From Arsenophonus fragariae (GTDB lineage Bacteria; Pseudomonadota; Gammaproteobacteria; Enterobacterales; Enterobacteriaceae), in contig JBDPYZ010000009.1 of assembly GCA_047291315.1 (NCBI GenBank), positions 33,052-97,051 of the forward strand: DNA of 64,000 nt, given 5' to 3'. The notes below the pieces were generated by a model that saw nothing but the letters and a program-made list of their open reading frames with translations, ran no database searches and was not told where the DNA came from. Position numbers and translations under genes: made by a program. Shown here one piece after another: positions 20,692 through 30,770 of the stretch (positions within the stretch are counted from its first letter, which is position 1; each line of letters opens with the position of its first letter).

Positions 20692-21861
20692 ATGTTAGAG
20701 CTGCTGTTTCTGCTACTACCTATTGCCGCTGCCTATGGTTGGTATATGGGACGCAGAAGTGCTCAACAAGATAAACAGCAAAATGTTGATCGTTTATCCC
20801 GTGAGTATGTGGCTGGTGTCAATTTTTTACTATCTAATCAACAAGATAAAGCAGTTGATCTGTTTTTGGATATGTTAAAAGAAGATAGTTCAGCGTTCGA
20901 AGCTCATTTAACATTAGGTAACCTTTTTCGCTCAAGAGGTGAGATTGAGCGAGCTATTCGTATTCATCAATCCTTGTTTGAAAGTAATTCATTATCATTT
21001 GAGCAAAAACTACTAGCCGGACAGCAGCTTGGGCGAGATTATTTGGCTGCTGGTGTTTATGATCGCGCGCGAAATATTTTTTTGCAGCTAGTTGATGAGC
21101 AAGATTTCCGCTTTAGTGCATTACAATCTTTACTTGCTATTTATCAAGCAATTAGCGATTGGCATAAAGCAATAGATGTTGCAGAAAAATTAGTTAGAAT
21201 GGGTAATCCTCAATTAAAAGAAGAAATAGCACATTTTTATTGTGAACTTGCTTTATTACAACTGAGTAGTGATGATCTTGAAGGTGCTTTTTTATTACTA
21301 AATAAAGCAGCCCAATCAGATAAAAACTGCGCCCGAGTTTCTATTATGAAAGGACGCATTCATATTGCTCGTGGTGAGTATGAAAAAGCAATTTCAGTAC
21401 TTAAGCAAATTTTTGATCAGGATAGAAATTTAGTCAGTGACTCTTTATCTTTGCTTTATGAAAGTTATCATCACTTAGCTAAATGGAATGAATGGGAAGA
21501 TTATATCCAGCAATGTGTTGCCGGCGATTGTGGGGCAACTGCTGAGCTATATCTGGCTGAAATAATTGAAAAAAGAAAGGGGTCAGAAAAAGCTCAAATA
21601 TTTATTAAACAGCAGATAGAAGATCGTCCAACGATGCGATTGTTTTATAAACTGATCGATTATCATTTGGCAGACGCAGAAGAAGGTAGAGCAAAAGAGA
21701 GTCTGGAATTACTGCGTAATATGGTTGGTGAGCAAATTTGTTCTAAACCTGATTATCGTTGCCGGAAATGCGGTTTTACAACTCATTCTTTATATTGGTA
21801 TTGTCCTTCATGCCGGTCTTGGGATACTATCAAACCAATAAAAGGTCTTGATGGTCAGTGA
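20692..21861 (+). CDS. lapB: LapB (YciM), TPR protein controlling LpxC degradation
   Basis: The 389 residues equal E. coli LapB in length. The N-terminus has one membrane helix (about residues 3-18) and the motif GWYMGRRSAQQDK, then a series of TPR repeats (about residues 30-330). It ends in the rubredoxin-like metal site CRKCGF...YWYCPSCRSW. It couples LpxC proteolysis by FtsH to LPS assembly and is essential in E. coli. It is intact. Confidence 0.95.
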   Translation: MLELLFLLLPIAAAYGWYMGRRSAQQDKQQNVDRLSREYVAGVNFLLSNQQDKAVDLFLDMLKEDSSAFEAHLTLGNLFRSRGEIERAIRIHQSLFESNSLSFEQKLLAGQQLGRDYLAAGVYDRARNIFLQLVDEQDFRFSALQSLLAIYQAISDWHKAIDVAEKLVRMGNPQLKEEIAHFYCELALLQLSSDDLEGAFLLLNKAAQSDKNCARVSIMKGRIHIARGEYEKAISVLKQIFDQDRNLVSDSLSLLYESYHHLAKWNEWEDYIQQCVAGDCGATAELYLAEIIEKRKGSEKAQIFIKQQIEDRPTMRLFYKLIDYHLADAEEGRAKESLELLRNMVGEQICSKPDYRCRKCGFTTHSLYWYCPSCRSWDTIKPIKGLDGQ

Positions 21862-21905
21862 CAGTGTAACTGATGTTGCATTTATTAAATTTAAAAAGGT
21901 TAAAG

Positions 21906-22646
21906 ATGATAGTCTCCACGCAACATAAAGTTCCCATAACGGCTAATTATTCTCCCATCATTGTTGCTTTAGATTATCATGATTTGACCAAAGCATTATC
22001 TTTTATTGACAATGTCACCCCTCACGATTGCCGCCTGAAAGTTGGTATGCAGATGTTTACCTTATATGGGCCGCAATTTATTCAAACTTTACATCAACGA
22101 GGGTTTCAAGTTTTTTTAGATTTGAAATTTCATGATATTCCTAATACGGTTGTGCTGGCCGTTAAAGCAGCTGCGGAAATTGGTGTTTGGATGGTTAATG
22201 TGCATGCCAGTGGTGGTTCCAGGATGATGACCGCAGCTAAAGAAGCGTTGATTGAATATGGTAAAGATGCTCCTTTGTTGATTGCGGTTACTGTATTAAC
22301 CAGTATGGAGCAATATGATCTGCAACAGATTGGAATTCAACAGCAGCCTGCTAATCGAGCCTTACAGCTAGCAAAATTAGCCAAGGAGTGTGATTTGGAT
22401 GGTGTAGTATGTTCAGCACATGAAGCATTAACACTGAAATCAGCTTGTGGCTGCGATTTCTTATCAATCACGCCGGGGATTCGTCCTAGTGGTGCTGAAG
22501 CGGGTGATCAGCGTAGAATTATGACGCCAGAACAGGCTATTAATGCTGCTGTCGATTATATGGTAATTGGTCGTCCTATTATCTGTAGTACCGATCCAGT
22601 ATTAAGTCTGGCGCAAATTAATCGTTCAATTGGATGGATAAAATGA
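21906..22646 (+). CDS. pyrF: Orotidine 5'-phosphate decarboxylase
   Basis: This enzyme makes UMP, the last step of de novo pyrimidine synthesis. Catalytic DLKFHDIPNT (Asp-Lys-x-x-Asp) is present, with VALDYHDL at the start, GVWMVNVHASGG, and the phosphate-gripping TPGIRPSG and VIGRPI. ATG 21906 is preferred because AAGG lies upstream and ATG 21873 lacks a ribosome-binding site; the protein is then 246 residues (E. coli 245). Its stop overlaps the yciH start as ATGA. Confidence 0.95.
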   Translation: MIVSTQHKVPITANYSPIIVALDYHDLTKALSFIDNVTPHDCRLKVGMQMFTLYGPQFIQTLHQRGFQVFLDLKFHDIPNTVVLAVKAAAEIGVWMVNVHASGGSRMMTAAKEALIEYGKDAPLLIAVTVLTSMEQYDLQQIGIQQQPANRALQLAKLAKECDLDGVVCSAHEALTLKSACGCDFLSITPGIRPSGAEAGDQRRIMTPEQAINAAVDYMVIGRPIICSTDPVLSLAQINRSIGWIK

Positions 22647-22960
22647 GTAATTCGTACTTAGTTTATTCGACAGAAAGTGGCAGAATAGAAGAAATAAAAA
22701 AATCACCCTTGACTAAAAGCGATGATATTATTCGTATCAGACGTGAAAGCTCAGGGCGAAAAGGTAAAGGTGTTTGTGTTATTACTGGTTTGGATCTGAA
22801 TAAAGATGAATTAATGATGCTTACAGCTGAATTAAAGAAAAAATGTGGCTCAGGTGGCTCAGTTAAACAAGGGAATATTGAGATACAGGGTGATAGGCGA
22901 GAGCTTATTAAGAAATTATTGGAAGCTAAGGGGATGATAGTTAAGCTGGCAGGTGGCTAA
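22643..22960 (+). CDS. yciH: YciH, eIF1/SUI1-like translation factor
   Basis: A 105-residue SUI1-domain protein aligned with E. coli YciH. The conserved core is RESSGRKGKGVCVITGLDL, LKKKCGSGGSVKQG, IEIQGDRRE and the closing KLLEAKGMIVKLAGG. The ATG at 22643 overlaps the pyrF stop, so the two are translationally coupled. The family affects initiation-codon fidelity. It is intact. Confidence 0.93.
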   Translation: MSNSYLVYSTESGRIEEIKKSPLTKSDDIIRIRRESSGRKGKGVCVITGLDLNKDELMMLTAELKKKCGSGGSVKQGNIEIQGDRRELIKKLLEAKGMIVKLAGG

Positions 22961-23009
22961 TAATATTTATAAATAAAGCCAGATAATTAACTTGCTCTAT
23001 TATAGTTTG

Positions 23010-23188
23010 TTGAGCGCGACTATTTTTACCGACTTGGGACCAATTAGACCACCAATAAGCAGCCCCCCTACCCGTACCTAATCCAGTCAGAATAGCACCC
23101 ACCTACTGCACTTAATGTCAGTGCCGGTAGCTGTATTTTTGTCGCGTTTTGACATATTAGAGCAGGGAGCAATAGACATGAGGGACAT
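23010..23188 (-). pseudogene. osmB: osmB-like lipoprotein remnant
   Basis: On the minus strand downstream of yciH, where E. coli has osmB, the sequence reads PCSNMSKRDKNTATG, close to the OsmB lipobox region CSNWSKRDRNTAIG. Glycine-rich pieces follow in other frames (LSAVGGAILTG). The start and middle are broken by stops and shifts. Confidence 0.6.
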
Positions 23189-23275
23189 GACAGATATTAA
23201 TATAAATAATGTATGTTTTTTTTGAACTCTTCATTCTTCATATCTTATTAATATGATATATTAAATTCAAATTAA

Positions 23276-23308
23276 CACAGATAGCTCGTTATCAGTAAGC
23301 TATCTGTG
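23276..23308 (-). terminator. Terminator downstream of rnb
   Basis: A perfect 11-bp stem CACAGATAGCT/AGCTATCTGTG lies 8 bases past the rnb stop, with T-rich DNA after it on the minus strand. Confidence 0.75.
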
Positions 23309-23315
23309 GAATGTC

Positions 23316-25262
23316 CTAGGCCATAAGTCGTGCAATAATATTGCGGGTTTCCATTCGAACGTCTTCAAGCTGAACATTAATCACATCGTTAAGTTTATAA
23401 ACAGTAACACCTTTAATTATTACAGCGCCTGCTTCTTGACTGCACTGTATTTCTTTCCGAACGGAGTGGATAAAAGGTGCTGGAATAAAGGCACTAGCGC
23501 CATTTTCTGTTAATCGAATGCGGATCCCACCACGAGTAATGTCGGTTATTTTGGCAGCAAAAATAGTGTTAGTTTTGGCAAAAGGTTTTAGGAAACGCGC
23601 ATATAACCAATCACCTATATCGCGTTCAGCTAAACGATTAGCACGCTTGCGATCAGTAATTTTTGCCATCAGAGTTTCAGATGGTTTTGTGATATTATGC
23701 TGCTCATTATTTATTATAGCTTTTAATAAACGATGGTTGATCATATCTGTATACTTACGGATCGGCGATGTCCAGGTTGCATAGGCATCAAATCCCAAAC
23801 TATAATGGGCCGCCGGCGTGGTTTTAATTTCAACAAAAGCTTGGAAACGACGTATTCGACTGTCAAGAAATTGGGTTTGTTGTTGATCTAATAAACGCCG
23901 TAAACGACAAAATCCTTCTAGAGTTAACAGTGTTTCTGCATTTTGTTCAATACCACTTTCTTGCAAAATGGCAATAACGTTATCAATCTGAGCAGGTTCA
24001 AAACCATTATGAACATTAAAAATACCAGTTCCTAATTTATCTTTTAATACTTTTGTTGCACAAAGATTGGCCGCAATCATTGCTTCTTCGACTATACGAT
24101 TAGCAATTCGACGTTTTTCCGCCAATATGTTAGTAACATTGCCATTTTCATCAAGTACAAAGCGATAATCAGGTCGATCTTTAAATACCAAAGCATGAGT
24201 TAGCCGCCAGACACAACGTTTTTTGCACATTTCATTGAGCAATAATATTTGCTGTTTGATTATTTCATTTTCTGGTTGCCACTTATTTTGCTGTTCCAGC
24301 CAGTCAGAAACATCATCGTATACCAACTTGTTTTTTGATGCGACCCAAGCCAGGCAAAATTGAATATTTTCAGCTAATTGTCCATCTTGCTTAATGTCGA
24401 ATTGACAGACTAGAGCTGGGCGGCGCTCATTAGGGCGCAAAGAGCACAAATTATCCGATAATTCCCGCGGTAACATCGGAATATTGAAGCCAGGTAAGTA
24501 ATTGGTATATCCACGTTGTTGGGCAATGGTATCTAACTCACTGTTTACAGGGATATAACTTGTCGGATCGGCGATGGCAATAAAAATGCGTAATTGGTCA
24601 TCATCAATACGCTCTATATAAAGCGCATCATCCATATCTTCGGTACTAGCACTATCAATAGTAATAAAGTTAAGATGAGTAAGGTCATGTCGTTCTGATC
24701 TCTGTTCTTCAATGGTACAACTTTGCATTTTAGGCGCTTCGCGCTCTAATTGATGCCGACTTAATGTTACCCACCAAGGGGCAAAATGGTCATCACTATG
24801 GGTAATATATTGAATTATTTCTGCTTGAAATCCTCCTTGATTTTTTAATGGGTGACGACGGATTTCTGCTATTACCCAATCATATTGCATCAAATCATGA
24901 CTAAGTTGTTGCGCTGGACGACAAAAAATATTTTCTTTTAATACTGGGTGATCTGGTTTGACATAAAGCCGGTTATCATTATTTCTTTTTTGAATACGGC
25001 CTACAAATCGAGTGAGAAAGGGCTCAATTAATTGTTCTGGTTCAACAATTTCACGATCTTTATTTGTGTGAATGGTTGCGATTATTCGATCACCATGCAT
25101 CACTTTTTTCATTTGTGGTGGTGAAATGAAATAAGTTTTCGTTCCATCGACCTCAAGAAAGCCAAAATTTTTTTCTGTACTTTTGACAATCCCTTCAACA
25201 CGAGGCGTTTGGGCATTTAATTGCTGTTTTAGCTGCGCTAGCAGCAGGTTATCTTGAAACAT
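23316..25262 (-). CDS. rnb: Exoribonuclease II
   Basis: The 648-residue product matches E. coli RNase II (644 aa). Two N-terminal cold-shock domains (about 1-160) precede the RNB catalytic domain with the metal-binding TIDSASTEDMDDALY, RRIANRIVEEAMIAAN and SPIRKYTDMINHRLL. A C-terminal S1 domain follows (DITRGGIRIRL). It degrades unstructured RNA 3' to 5'. ATG 25262 gives the family MFQDNLLLAQLKQQL; an in-frame ATG three codons upstream is less likely. It is intact. Confidence 0.95.
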   Translation of the reverse strand: MFQDNLLLAQLKQQLNAQTPRVEGIVKSTEKNFGFLEVDGTKTYFISPPQMKKVMHGDRIIATIHTNKDREIVEPEQLIEPFLTRFVGRIQKRNNDNRLYVKPDHPVLKENIFCRPAQQLSHDLMQYDWVIAEIRRHPLKNQGGFQAEIIQYITHSDDHFAPWWVTLSRHQLEREAPKMQSCTIEEQRSERHDLTHLNFITIDSASTEDMDDALYIERIDDDQLRIFIAIADPTSYIPVNSELDTIAQQRGYTNYLPGFNIPMLPRELSDNLCSLRPNERRPALVCQFDIKQDGQLAENIQFCLAWVASKNKLVYDDVSDWLEQQNKWQPENEIIKQQILLLNEMCKKRCVWRLTHALVFKDRPDYRFVLDENGNVTNILAEKRRIANRIVEEAMIAANLCATKVLKDKLGTGIFNVHNGFEPAQIDNVIAILQESGIEQNAETLLTLEGFCRLRRLLDQQQTQFLDSRIRRFQAFVEIKTTPAAHYSLGFDAYATWTSPIRKYTDMINHRLLKAIINNEQHNITKPSETLMAKITDRKRANRLAERDIGDWLYARFLKPFAKTNTIFAAKITDITRGGIRIRLTENGASAFIPAPFIHSVRKEIQCSQEAGAVIIKGVTVYKLNDVINVQLEDVRMETRNIIARLMA

Positions 25263-25397
25263 ACTATCCATATTTGCGTCGTTAAATTAAAATTTACCCA
25301 TATTTTGCTCAAGTTGAGTAGTATGGGCAAGCAGAATAATAATATTTTTTACTTTAATAAAAGCGTATTTTAAAGTTCGTTTTGAAAATACTAATTG

Positions 25398-26039
25398 CTA
25401 GGTTGTTGGGTATTGTTTGTCGTTAAATTCACATAAATTTTCGATAATACAGGAGCCACAACGTGGTTTTCTGGCAGTACATGTGTAACGGCCGTGTAGT
25501 ATAAACCAGAGGTGGCAATCCACTTTAAATTCAATTGGTACTACTTTCAGTAACTTTTGTTCAACTTCTATAACATTCTTACCTGGGGCAAAATTTGTGC
25601 GATTACAAACGCGAAAAATATGGGTATCAACAGCAATTGTTGGCCAGCCAAAGGCGGTGTTCAATACCACATTTGCGGTTTTACGGCCGACACCGGGTAA
25701 GGATTCCAAGGCTCCACGATTTTCAGGCACCGCGCCGTTATATTTATCAATTAATATCTGACAGGTTTTAATAATATTTTCAGCTTTAGTATTAAATAAG
25801 CCGATTGTTTTGATGTAACGCTTTATTTCATCGATACCAAGGGTTAGCATTTTTTCAGCTGTATTAGCGATCGGGTAGAGTTTTGTTGTTGCTTTATTGA
25901 CATTAATATCAGTCGATTGTGCGGAAAGTAATACAGAAATAAGTAATTCAAAAGGCGAATTAAAAATAAGCTCCGTTGCTGGCTTTGGATTGTTGTCACG
26001 TAAGCGAGTCAGGATAGTTATCCGCTTTTGTTTATTCAT
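25398..26039 (-). CDS. nth: Endonuclease III
   Basis: This 213-residue DNA glycosylase/AP lyase removes oxidised pyrimidines. The helix-hairpin-helix ESLPGVGRKTANVVLN holds the catalytic Lys; the catalytic Asp is in AVDTHIFRV. The [4Fe-4S] ligands form CTARKPRCGSCIIENLC near the C-terminus. It overlaps rsxE by 8 bases, as in E. coli where nth ends the rsx operon. It is intact. Confidence 0.96.
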   Translation of the reverse strand: MNKQKRITILTRLRDNNPKPATELIFNSPFELLISVLLSAQSTDINVNKATTKLYPIANTAEKMLTLGIDEIKRYIKTIGLFNTKAENIIKTCQILIDKYNGAVPENRGALESLPGVGRKTANVVLNTAFGWPTIAVDTHIFRVCNRTNFAPGKNVIEVEQKLLKVVPIEFKVDCHLWFILHGRYTCTARKPRCGSCIIENLCEFNDKQYPTT

Positions 26040-26766
26040 ATTTTATTTGACCTTTATCCTTGGCTAAATTACTTTTATTGGGAAAAGAAGTTGGTTTTAC
26101 AACAGATTGCTGTTGTTTTTGACTGATATATTTTTTTATTCTTTCATCGATTAAATATTTACCTGCTAGCATCAAACCTAATCCAATGAAAGCTCCAGGA
26201 GGTAATATAGCTAATAAAAAAGGCGAATTGAGATGAATAACCTCAATTCGCAATATTTTGGCCCATTCTCCTAATAGCAAATTTGCACCATCAAATAGTG
26301 TACCGTTGCCTAAAATTTCTCTCATTGCACCTAAAAAAAATAGCGCTATCGTCGCACCTGCTCCCATTGCCAAACCATCGATTGCTGAGTTATAGACATT
26401 ATTTTTCGTGGCATAAGCTTCAGCTCGCCCAATAACAATACAGTTAGTGACGATCAGCGGAATAAAAATACCTAAAGATTGATATAAACCAACCGCATAG
26501 GCGTTAATTAACATCTGCACAACGGAGACAATCGATGCAATAATCATTACATAGATTGGAATACGTATTTCACTTAGGATCCAATGACGGAATGTTGAGA
26601 CCGTAATATTGGTAAAAAACAGCACGAATGTTGTTGCTAGTCCTAATCCTAACGCATTGGTGGCGGTAGAGGAAACAGCTAACAGCGGGCACAAACCTAA
26701 TAATTGAACCAATGCCGAATTGTTTTCCCATAACCCTTGGATAAAAAGTTTCTTAATTTCATTCAT
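26032..26766 (-). CDS. rsxE: RsxE, electron transport complex membrane subunit
   Basis: A 244-residue, six-helix membrane subunit of the Rsx/Rnf complex. It matches E. coli RsxE in NNSALVQLLGLCPLLAV, FIPLIVTNCIVIGRAEA and LLAILPPGAFIGLGLML. ATG 26766 gives the family MNEIKKLFIQGLWENN; the frame is open 21 codons upstream inside rsxG without conservation. The C-terminal tail is slightly longer than in E. coli. It is intact. Confidence 0.94.
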   Translation of the reverse strand: MNEIKKLFIQGLWENNSALVQLLGLCPLLAVSSTATNALGLGLATTFVLFFTNITVSTFRHWILSEIRIPIYVMIIASIVSVVQMLINAYAVGLYQSLGIFIPLIVTNCIVIGRAEAYATKNNVYNSAIDGLAMGAGATIALFFLGAMREILGNGTLFDGANLLLGEWAKILRIEVIHLNSPFLLAILPPGAFIGLGLMLAGKYLIDERIKKYISQKQQQSVVKPTSFPNKSNLAKDKGQIKYE

Positions 26767-26771
26767 AGCTA

Positions 26772-27398
26772 TTAATTTGAGCATGATGGATAAGTCGATA
26801 ATTTTTGTGGCACTGATTGTATAAACCATGCAGTTCTCTTACTGGCATTAATCACGGCTCTTGGCGTAATGGTGGCGCCAGTAAATTGGTCAAAATCGCC
26901 CCCATCTTTTTTTACTGCCCAACGTGGACTATGTTCTGAGTCAATTTTTTTACCTGAGAAATGGTTGATCCAATTTGAAATACGAATATCAATTTTATCA
27001 CCTAATCCAGGTGTTTCATTATGTTCAGTTACATGAACACCAAGTACTTTGCTATGGAAATCAGCTGCGACTAGTAATTTTATTGCGCCTGAATACCCAT
27101 CAGGCGCGGTACTTTCTATGATGGCAGCAATAGGTTTTCCCGCTTTTCTGGCTATATAGAGATGATGAGGTAGCGAGCTACCTAATACTTCATTTTTACT
27201 TACTAAATAGCACTCTTTGGTTAAATCATTATCATATAAGTCAGAGGAAATAATTTGATTAAAGAGTTTTTGTTGCTGAATTTGTGTCTGGCTATTGATG
27301 GTACTTTTAGTGATGGTATAAACCGCTGCTGTCAGTCCGGTGGTAGCGGCAGCAAAGAGAGCCAATATCAAGCCGTGATGTCTAATGGATTTTAACAT
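26772..27398 (-). CDS. rsxG: RsxG, periplasmic flavoprotein subunit
   Basis: The 208 residues match E. coli RsxG (206 aa). One N-terminal membrane helix anchors a periplasmic FMN-binding domain. The FMN is normally attached to the Thr in the motif seen here as DQFTGATITPRAV. EHNETPGLGDKI is also conserved. It lies 5 bases upstream of rsxE. It is intact. Confidence 0.94.
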   Translation of the reverse strand: MLKSIRHHGLILALFAAATTGLTAAVYTITKSTINSQTQIQQQKLFNQIISSDLYDNDLTKECYLVSKNEVLGSSLPHHLYIARKAGKPIAAIIESTAPDGYSGAIKLLVAADFHSKVLGVHVTEHNETPGLGDKIDIRISNWINHFSGKKIDSEHSPRWAVKKDGGDFDQFTGATITPRAVINASKRTAWFIQSVPQKLSTYPSCSN

Positions 27399-27407
27399 AA
27401 CTGCTCC

Positions 27408-28490
27408 TTATTTATGGCCATAAACACGAGGCTGGCTATAGTGATCAATTAGTGGTACTGCGATATTGGTCAGTAATACCGCAAAAGCAACAGCATCAGG
27501 ATAACCACCATAAACGCGAATGATCCAGATTAATAAGCCAATCATCGCACCATAAATAAGACGGCCACGCGGGGTTGTAGCGGCCGTAACTGGATCGGTG
27601 GCAATAAAAAAGGCGCCAAGCATGGTTGCACCTGAAAAGAGATGTATCATAGGGGAAGCGTATTTTGATGGCATGATGAACCAACTCAGTAATGAACAGA
27701 ATATTAGCGTGGCTAAAAATGCTAGAGGAATTTGCCAGCTAATTATTCGGCGATTAATCATGATAATACCACCAAACAAATAGGCAAGATTAACACATTG
27801 CCAACCACCAGCTAATGAACCTTGTAAAATAGGTTGTTGGAGTATTTGGCTTATCGAGTGTGTTAATAAACCAGTTTTAAAACTATCGAGAGGTGTCGCT
27901 TGACTTACACCATCAAAATCTAGCGTTAATTGGTTTAATATAGCTCCTGTAGTAGTATGGTCGGTAAAAATCACTTGTAGGCTAGCTAAAGCATAGGCAG
28001 GAGTAGATTGAATCTCGATCGGCGGTAACCAACTGGTCATTTGGACAGGAAATGAGATCAATAATACCACATAACCTACCATTGCTGGATTAAACGGATT
28101 TTGGCCTAGCCCGCCATAGACATGCTTAGCAATTAATATGGCAAAAGCAGTACCTAAAACCACAAGCCACCAGGGTGATAAAGGCGGGATACTAATGGCT
28201 AATAGTAAGGCGGTAATCAATGCAGAATTATCTTTTAAATGTGTAATAATCGATAATTTTCGTAGCTGTAAAGCGGCAGCCTCACTAATGAAAGCCGTTA
28301 TAATGGCTAATAAAATTTGGTAAATTATCCCGCTACCAAAAAAGTAAATTTGGCAGGTAATACCGGGAATGGCAGCGATAATAACCCATAACATGAGTTT
28401 ACTGGTACTTTGTTTTTCATGAGTAAAGGGTGAACTGGCAATTTTTAACCGGTCCATCTGACTATCAGTAGGTATTGGTCTGAATTTCAT
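27408..28490 (-). CDS. rsxD: RsxD, electron transport complex membrane flavoprotein
   Basis: The 360-residue polytopic protein aligns with E. coli RsxD (352 aa). It has GGLGQNPFNPAMVGYVVLLISFPVQMTSWLPP, and the FMN attachment motif SGATMLGAFFIATDPV. ATG 28490 gives a slightly longer N-terminus than E. coli before IASSPFTHEKQ. It is intact. Confidence 0.94.
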   Translation of the reverse strand: MKFRPIPTDSQMDRLKIASSPFTHEKQSTSKLMLWVIIAAIPGITCQIYFFGSGIIYQILLAIITAFISEAAALQLRKLSIITHLKDNSALITALLLAISIPPLSPWWLVVLGTAFAILIAKHVYGGLGQNPFNPAMVGYVVLLISFPVQMTSWLPPIEIQSTPAYALASLQVIFTDHTTTGAILNQLTLDFDGVSQATPLDSFKTGLLTHSISQILQQPILQGSLAGGWQCVNLAYLFGGIIMINRRIISWQIPLAFLATLIFCSLLSWFIMPSKYASPMIHLFSGATMLGAFFIATDPVTAATTPRGRLIYGAMIGLLIWIIRVYGGYPDAVAFAVLLTNIAVPLIDHYSQPRVYGHK

Positions 28491-28516
28491 TTTTCAGCTC
28501 ATTTATTGTTCAATTA

Positions 28517-30163
28517 TTAGTAAGTTTTACTCTGGGCATTACGTTTGGCTTTAACACGGGCAATAGCCGCGGAAATGGCGGCTTTGCGTGGATCAGCTGG
28601 TTGTTGTTGTGTCGTTGTTTCTATCGCTACGTCTGATTGACTTTCTGCCGCTTTTTTAGCTGCTTGAATAACACGTAGTTGGGCTTTTCTGGCTTGGTGA
28701 GCTTCAATAGCTGCCTGGTTATGCCGTTGTTGACGTAGAATTTTTTCCCGTTCAAGCCGTATTTTTTTAGTCTCAAAACGTTTTTTGGCATCAGAGGTAC
28801 GTTGTTTCTCTTGGGCTATTGCTTTGATTTCAGCTTTTTCTTGTCGATAGTATTGGACAAGAGGAATATTACTTGGGCAAACATAAGCACAAGCACCACA
28901 TTCTATACAGTCGGATAAATTATATTTTTCCGCTTTTCCATGCTCCCGTCCTCGACTAAACCAATAAAGTTGTTGTGGTAATAAATTAGCCGGGCAAGCT
29001 TGAGTGCAAAGACCACAGCGAATACAAGCTCCCTCAATGCTAGGTTCACCTATTTCTGCTAATGTAGGAACAAGGATACAGTTGTTAATTTTAATAATGG
29101 GAGCGGTTAAATCAGGCAAAGTAAATCCCATTAATGGCCCTCCCATAATAACCATTTGTTCTGGTTGAGGCTCCATACCAACTTGTTGCAATAGAAATCT
29201 GACAGGGGTGCCCAAACGAACCCAATAATTGCCAGTATTTTGTATTGCAGCCCCGGTTAATGTTACCACCCGCTCAATTAACGGTTCACCATCGATAATG
29301 GCTCGTTTAATGGCAAACACAGTGCCAACATTTTGCATCAATATACCAATGAAAGAAGAGTGAATACCACTGGATATTTCTTTACCTGTTAATATCTTAG
29401 TTAATTGTTTAGCTCCGCCTGAAGGATACTTCGTTGGGATTACTCTTAATTTAATCATAGCTTGTTGGCCTAAAAGTGCTTCTTTTATGGCTGCTATTGC
29501 TAGGGGCTTATTATCTTCAATACCAATCAAAACTTCTTTCGGTTTTAGTATATGTATTAGTATCAGTATTCCTTCGATGATTTCATTAGCATGCTCTTGC
29601 ATTAATAGATCATCGGCGGTTATATAAGGTTCACACTCTGCGGCATTAATAATCAAAGTGTTAATTAACTTATTGCCATTTTTTAACTTTGTTGCGGTAG
29701 GAAAGCCTGTGCTACCTAATCCCACTATGCCAGCTTGCTCGATATGTAACAATAAGACTTTAGCAGAATATTGTAAGTAGTTGGGTAAAGGTTTGCGTTC
29801 ACACCATTGATCTTTACTATCTGGTTGTAGCCGGATACAAAGTTCTTTTAGGCCGGAAGGGTGTGCTATTATATGTGGCTCTATAGCAGTGATAGTACCT
29901 GAGGTAGTTGCATGGACAGGGATCCTACGATCACAACCTTTGGTCAGTGCTTGTCCTTTTAAAACATAGTCACCGGTTTTGACAATGATATCGCCGGCTG
30001 AGCCTACATGTTGTTGAATAGAAATAATCAATTCATCAGCTAAGGGGAGTGTATGTAAAGGAACCTGGTTGGATAGTGTTTTCATTTCAGCTGGATGTAT
30101 GCCACCTGAAAAAGCCCAAATTTTTTCTTTATTTGAGGTTAATTTTTTGAAAAAGTTAAACAT
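28517..30163 (-). CDS. rsxC: RsxC, NADH-linked iron-sulfur subunit with short tail
   Basis: About 548 residues carry the RsxC N-terminal barrel (GGIHPAEMKTLSNQVPL), the NADH/FMN domain (GLGSTGFPTATKL, NAAECEPYITADD) and two [4Fe-4S] clusters (CIRCGLCTQACP, CIECGACAYVCP). E. coli RsxC has a long repeated Ala/Lys-rich tail; here the tail is reduced to essentially one such unit ending DPRKAAISAAIARVKAKRNA. ATG 30163 gives MFNFFKKL and overlaps the rsxB end. It is intact. Confidence 0.94.
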   Translation of the reverse strand: MFNFFKKLTSNKEKIWAFSGGIHPAEMKTLSNQVPLHTLPLADELIISIQQHVGSAGDIIVKTGDYVLKGQALTKGCDRRIPVHATTSGTITAIEPHIIAHPSGLKELCIRLQPDSKDQWCERKPLPNYLQYSAKVLLLHIEQAGIVGLGSTGFPTATKLKNGNKLINTLIINAAECEPYITADDLLMQEHANEIIEGILILIHILKPKEVLIGIEDNKPLAIAAIKEALLGQQAMIKLRVIPTKYPSGGAKQLTKILTGKEISSGIHSSFIGILMQNVGTVFAIKRAIIDGEPLIERVVTLTGAAIQNTGNYWVRLGTPVRFLLQQVGMEPQPEQMVIMGGPLMGFTLPDLTAPIIKINNCILVPTLAEIGEPSIEGACIRCGLCTQACPANLLPQQLYWFSRGREHGKAEKYNLSDCIECGACAYVCPSNIPLVQYYRQEKAEIKAIAQEKQRTSDAKKRFETKKIRLEREKILRQQRHNQAAIEAHQARKAQLRVIQAAKKAAESQSDVAIETTTQQQPADPRKAAISAAIARVKAKRNAQSKTY

Positions 30164-30770
30164 TTGCTTGCTCCTTACTAGCAAATGCAACTGTTGGCGT
30201 TGAGCTCGATGGAGTTGTAATATTTTTTACTGGAATAGTGGTGAGATCCCATTTCCAGTTTTTGATGGTGGTTTTTATCGGTAACATAGTAATACAGTCT
30301 GTTGGGCATGGGGCAACACAAAGATCACAACCGGTACAGAGATCTTTTACCACCGTATGCATAGCACGTGTTGTTCCGACGATAGCATCAACGGGGCAAG
30401 CTTGAATACATTTAGTGCAGCCAATACAGTTGGCCTCATCAATAAAAGCAACTTTTCGTTCTGGTGTTAATTTATCTTCATCGAGCGCTTGTGGTTCCAT
30501 ATTAAGTAATTCGGCAATTTTTAACATTGCTTGTTCGCCGCCGGGCGCACATTTATTTATGGTCTCACCACTATTGGTTATTGCTTCAGCATATGGGCGG
30601 CAACCTGGATAGCCGCATTGGCCACACTGACTTTGAGGTAAAAGCTGATCAATTTTTTCCACTATTGGATCATCTTTTATTTTAAAATGAAGAGCTGCAA
30701 ATCCTAAAATAAGGCCAAAAATAAGTCCAAATCCGGCAATAACGCCGATTGCAATTAATAAAGTACTCAT
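30156..30770 (-). CDS. rsxB: RsxB, ferredoxin-type subunit
   Basis: The 204 residues match E. coli RsxB. A membrane helix is followed by a cluster motif CGQCGYPGCRPYAEAI and two ferredoxin clusters (CIGCTKCIQACPVDAI, CTGCDLCVAPCPTDCI). The start overlaps the rsxA stop as TAATG. The C-terminus is somewhat longer than in E. coli. The Rsx complex keeps SoxR reduced in E. coli; in this host its role is inferred. It is intact. Confidence 0.94.
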   Translation of the reverse strand: MSTLLIAIGVIAGFGLIFGLILGFAALHFKIKDDPIVEKIDQLLPQSQCGQCGYPGCRPYAEAITNSGETINKCAPGGEQAMLKIAELLNMEPQALDEDKLTPERKVAFIDEANCIGCTKCIQACPVDAIVGTTRAMHTVVKDLCTGCDLCVAPCPTDCITMLPIKTTIKNWKWDLTTIPVKNITTPSSSTPTVAFASKEQANV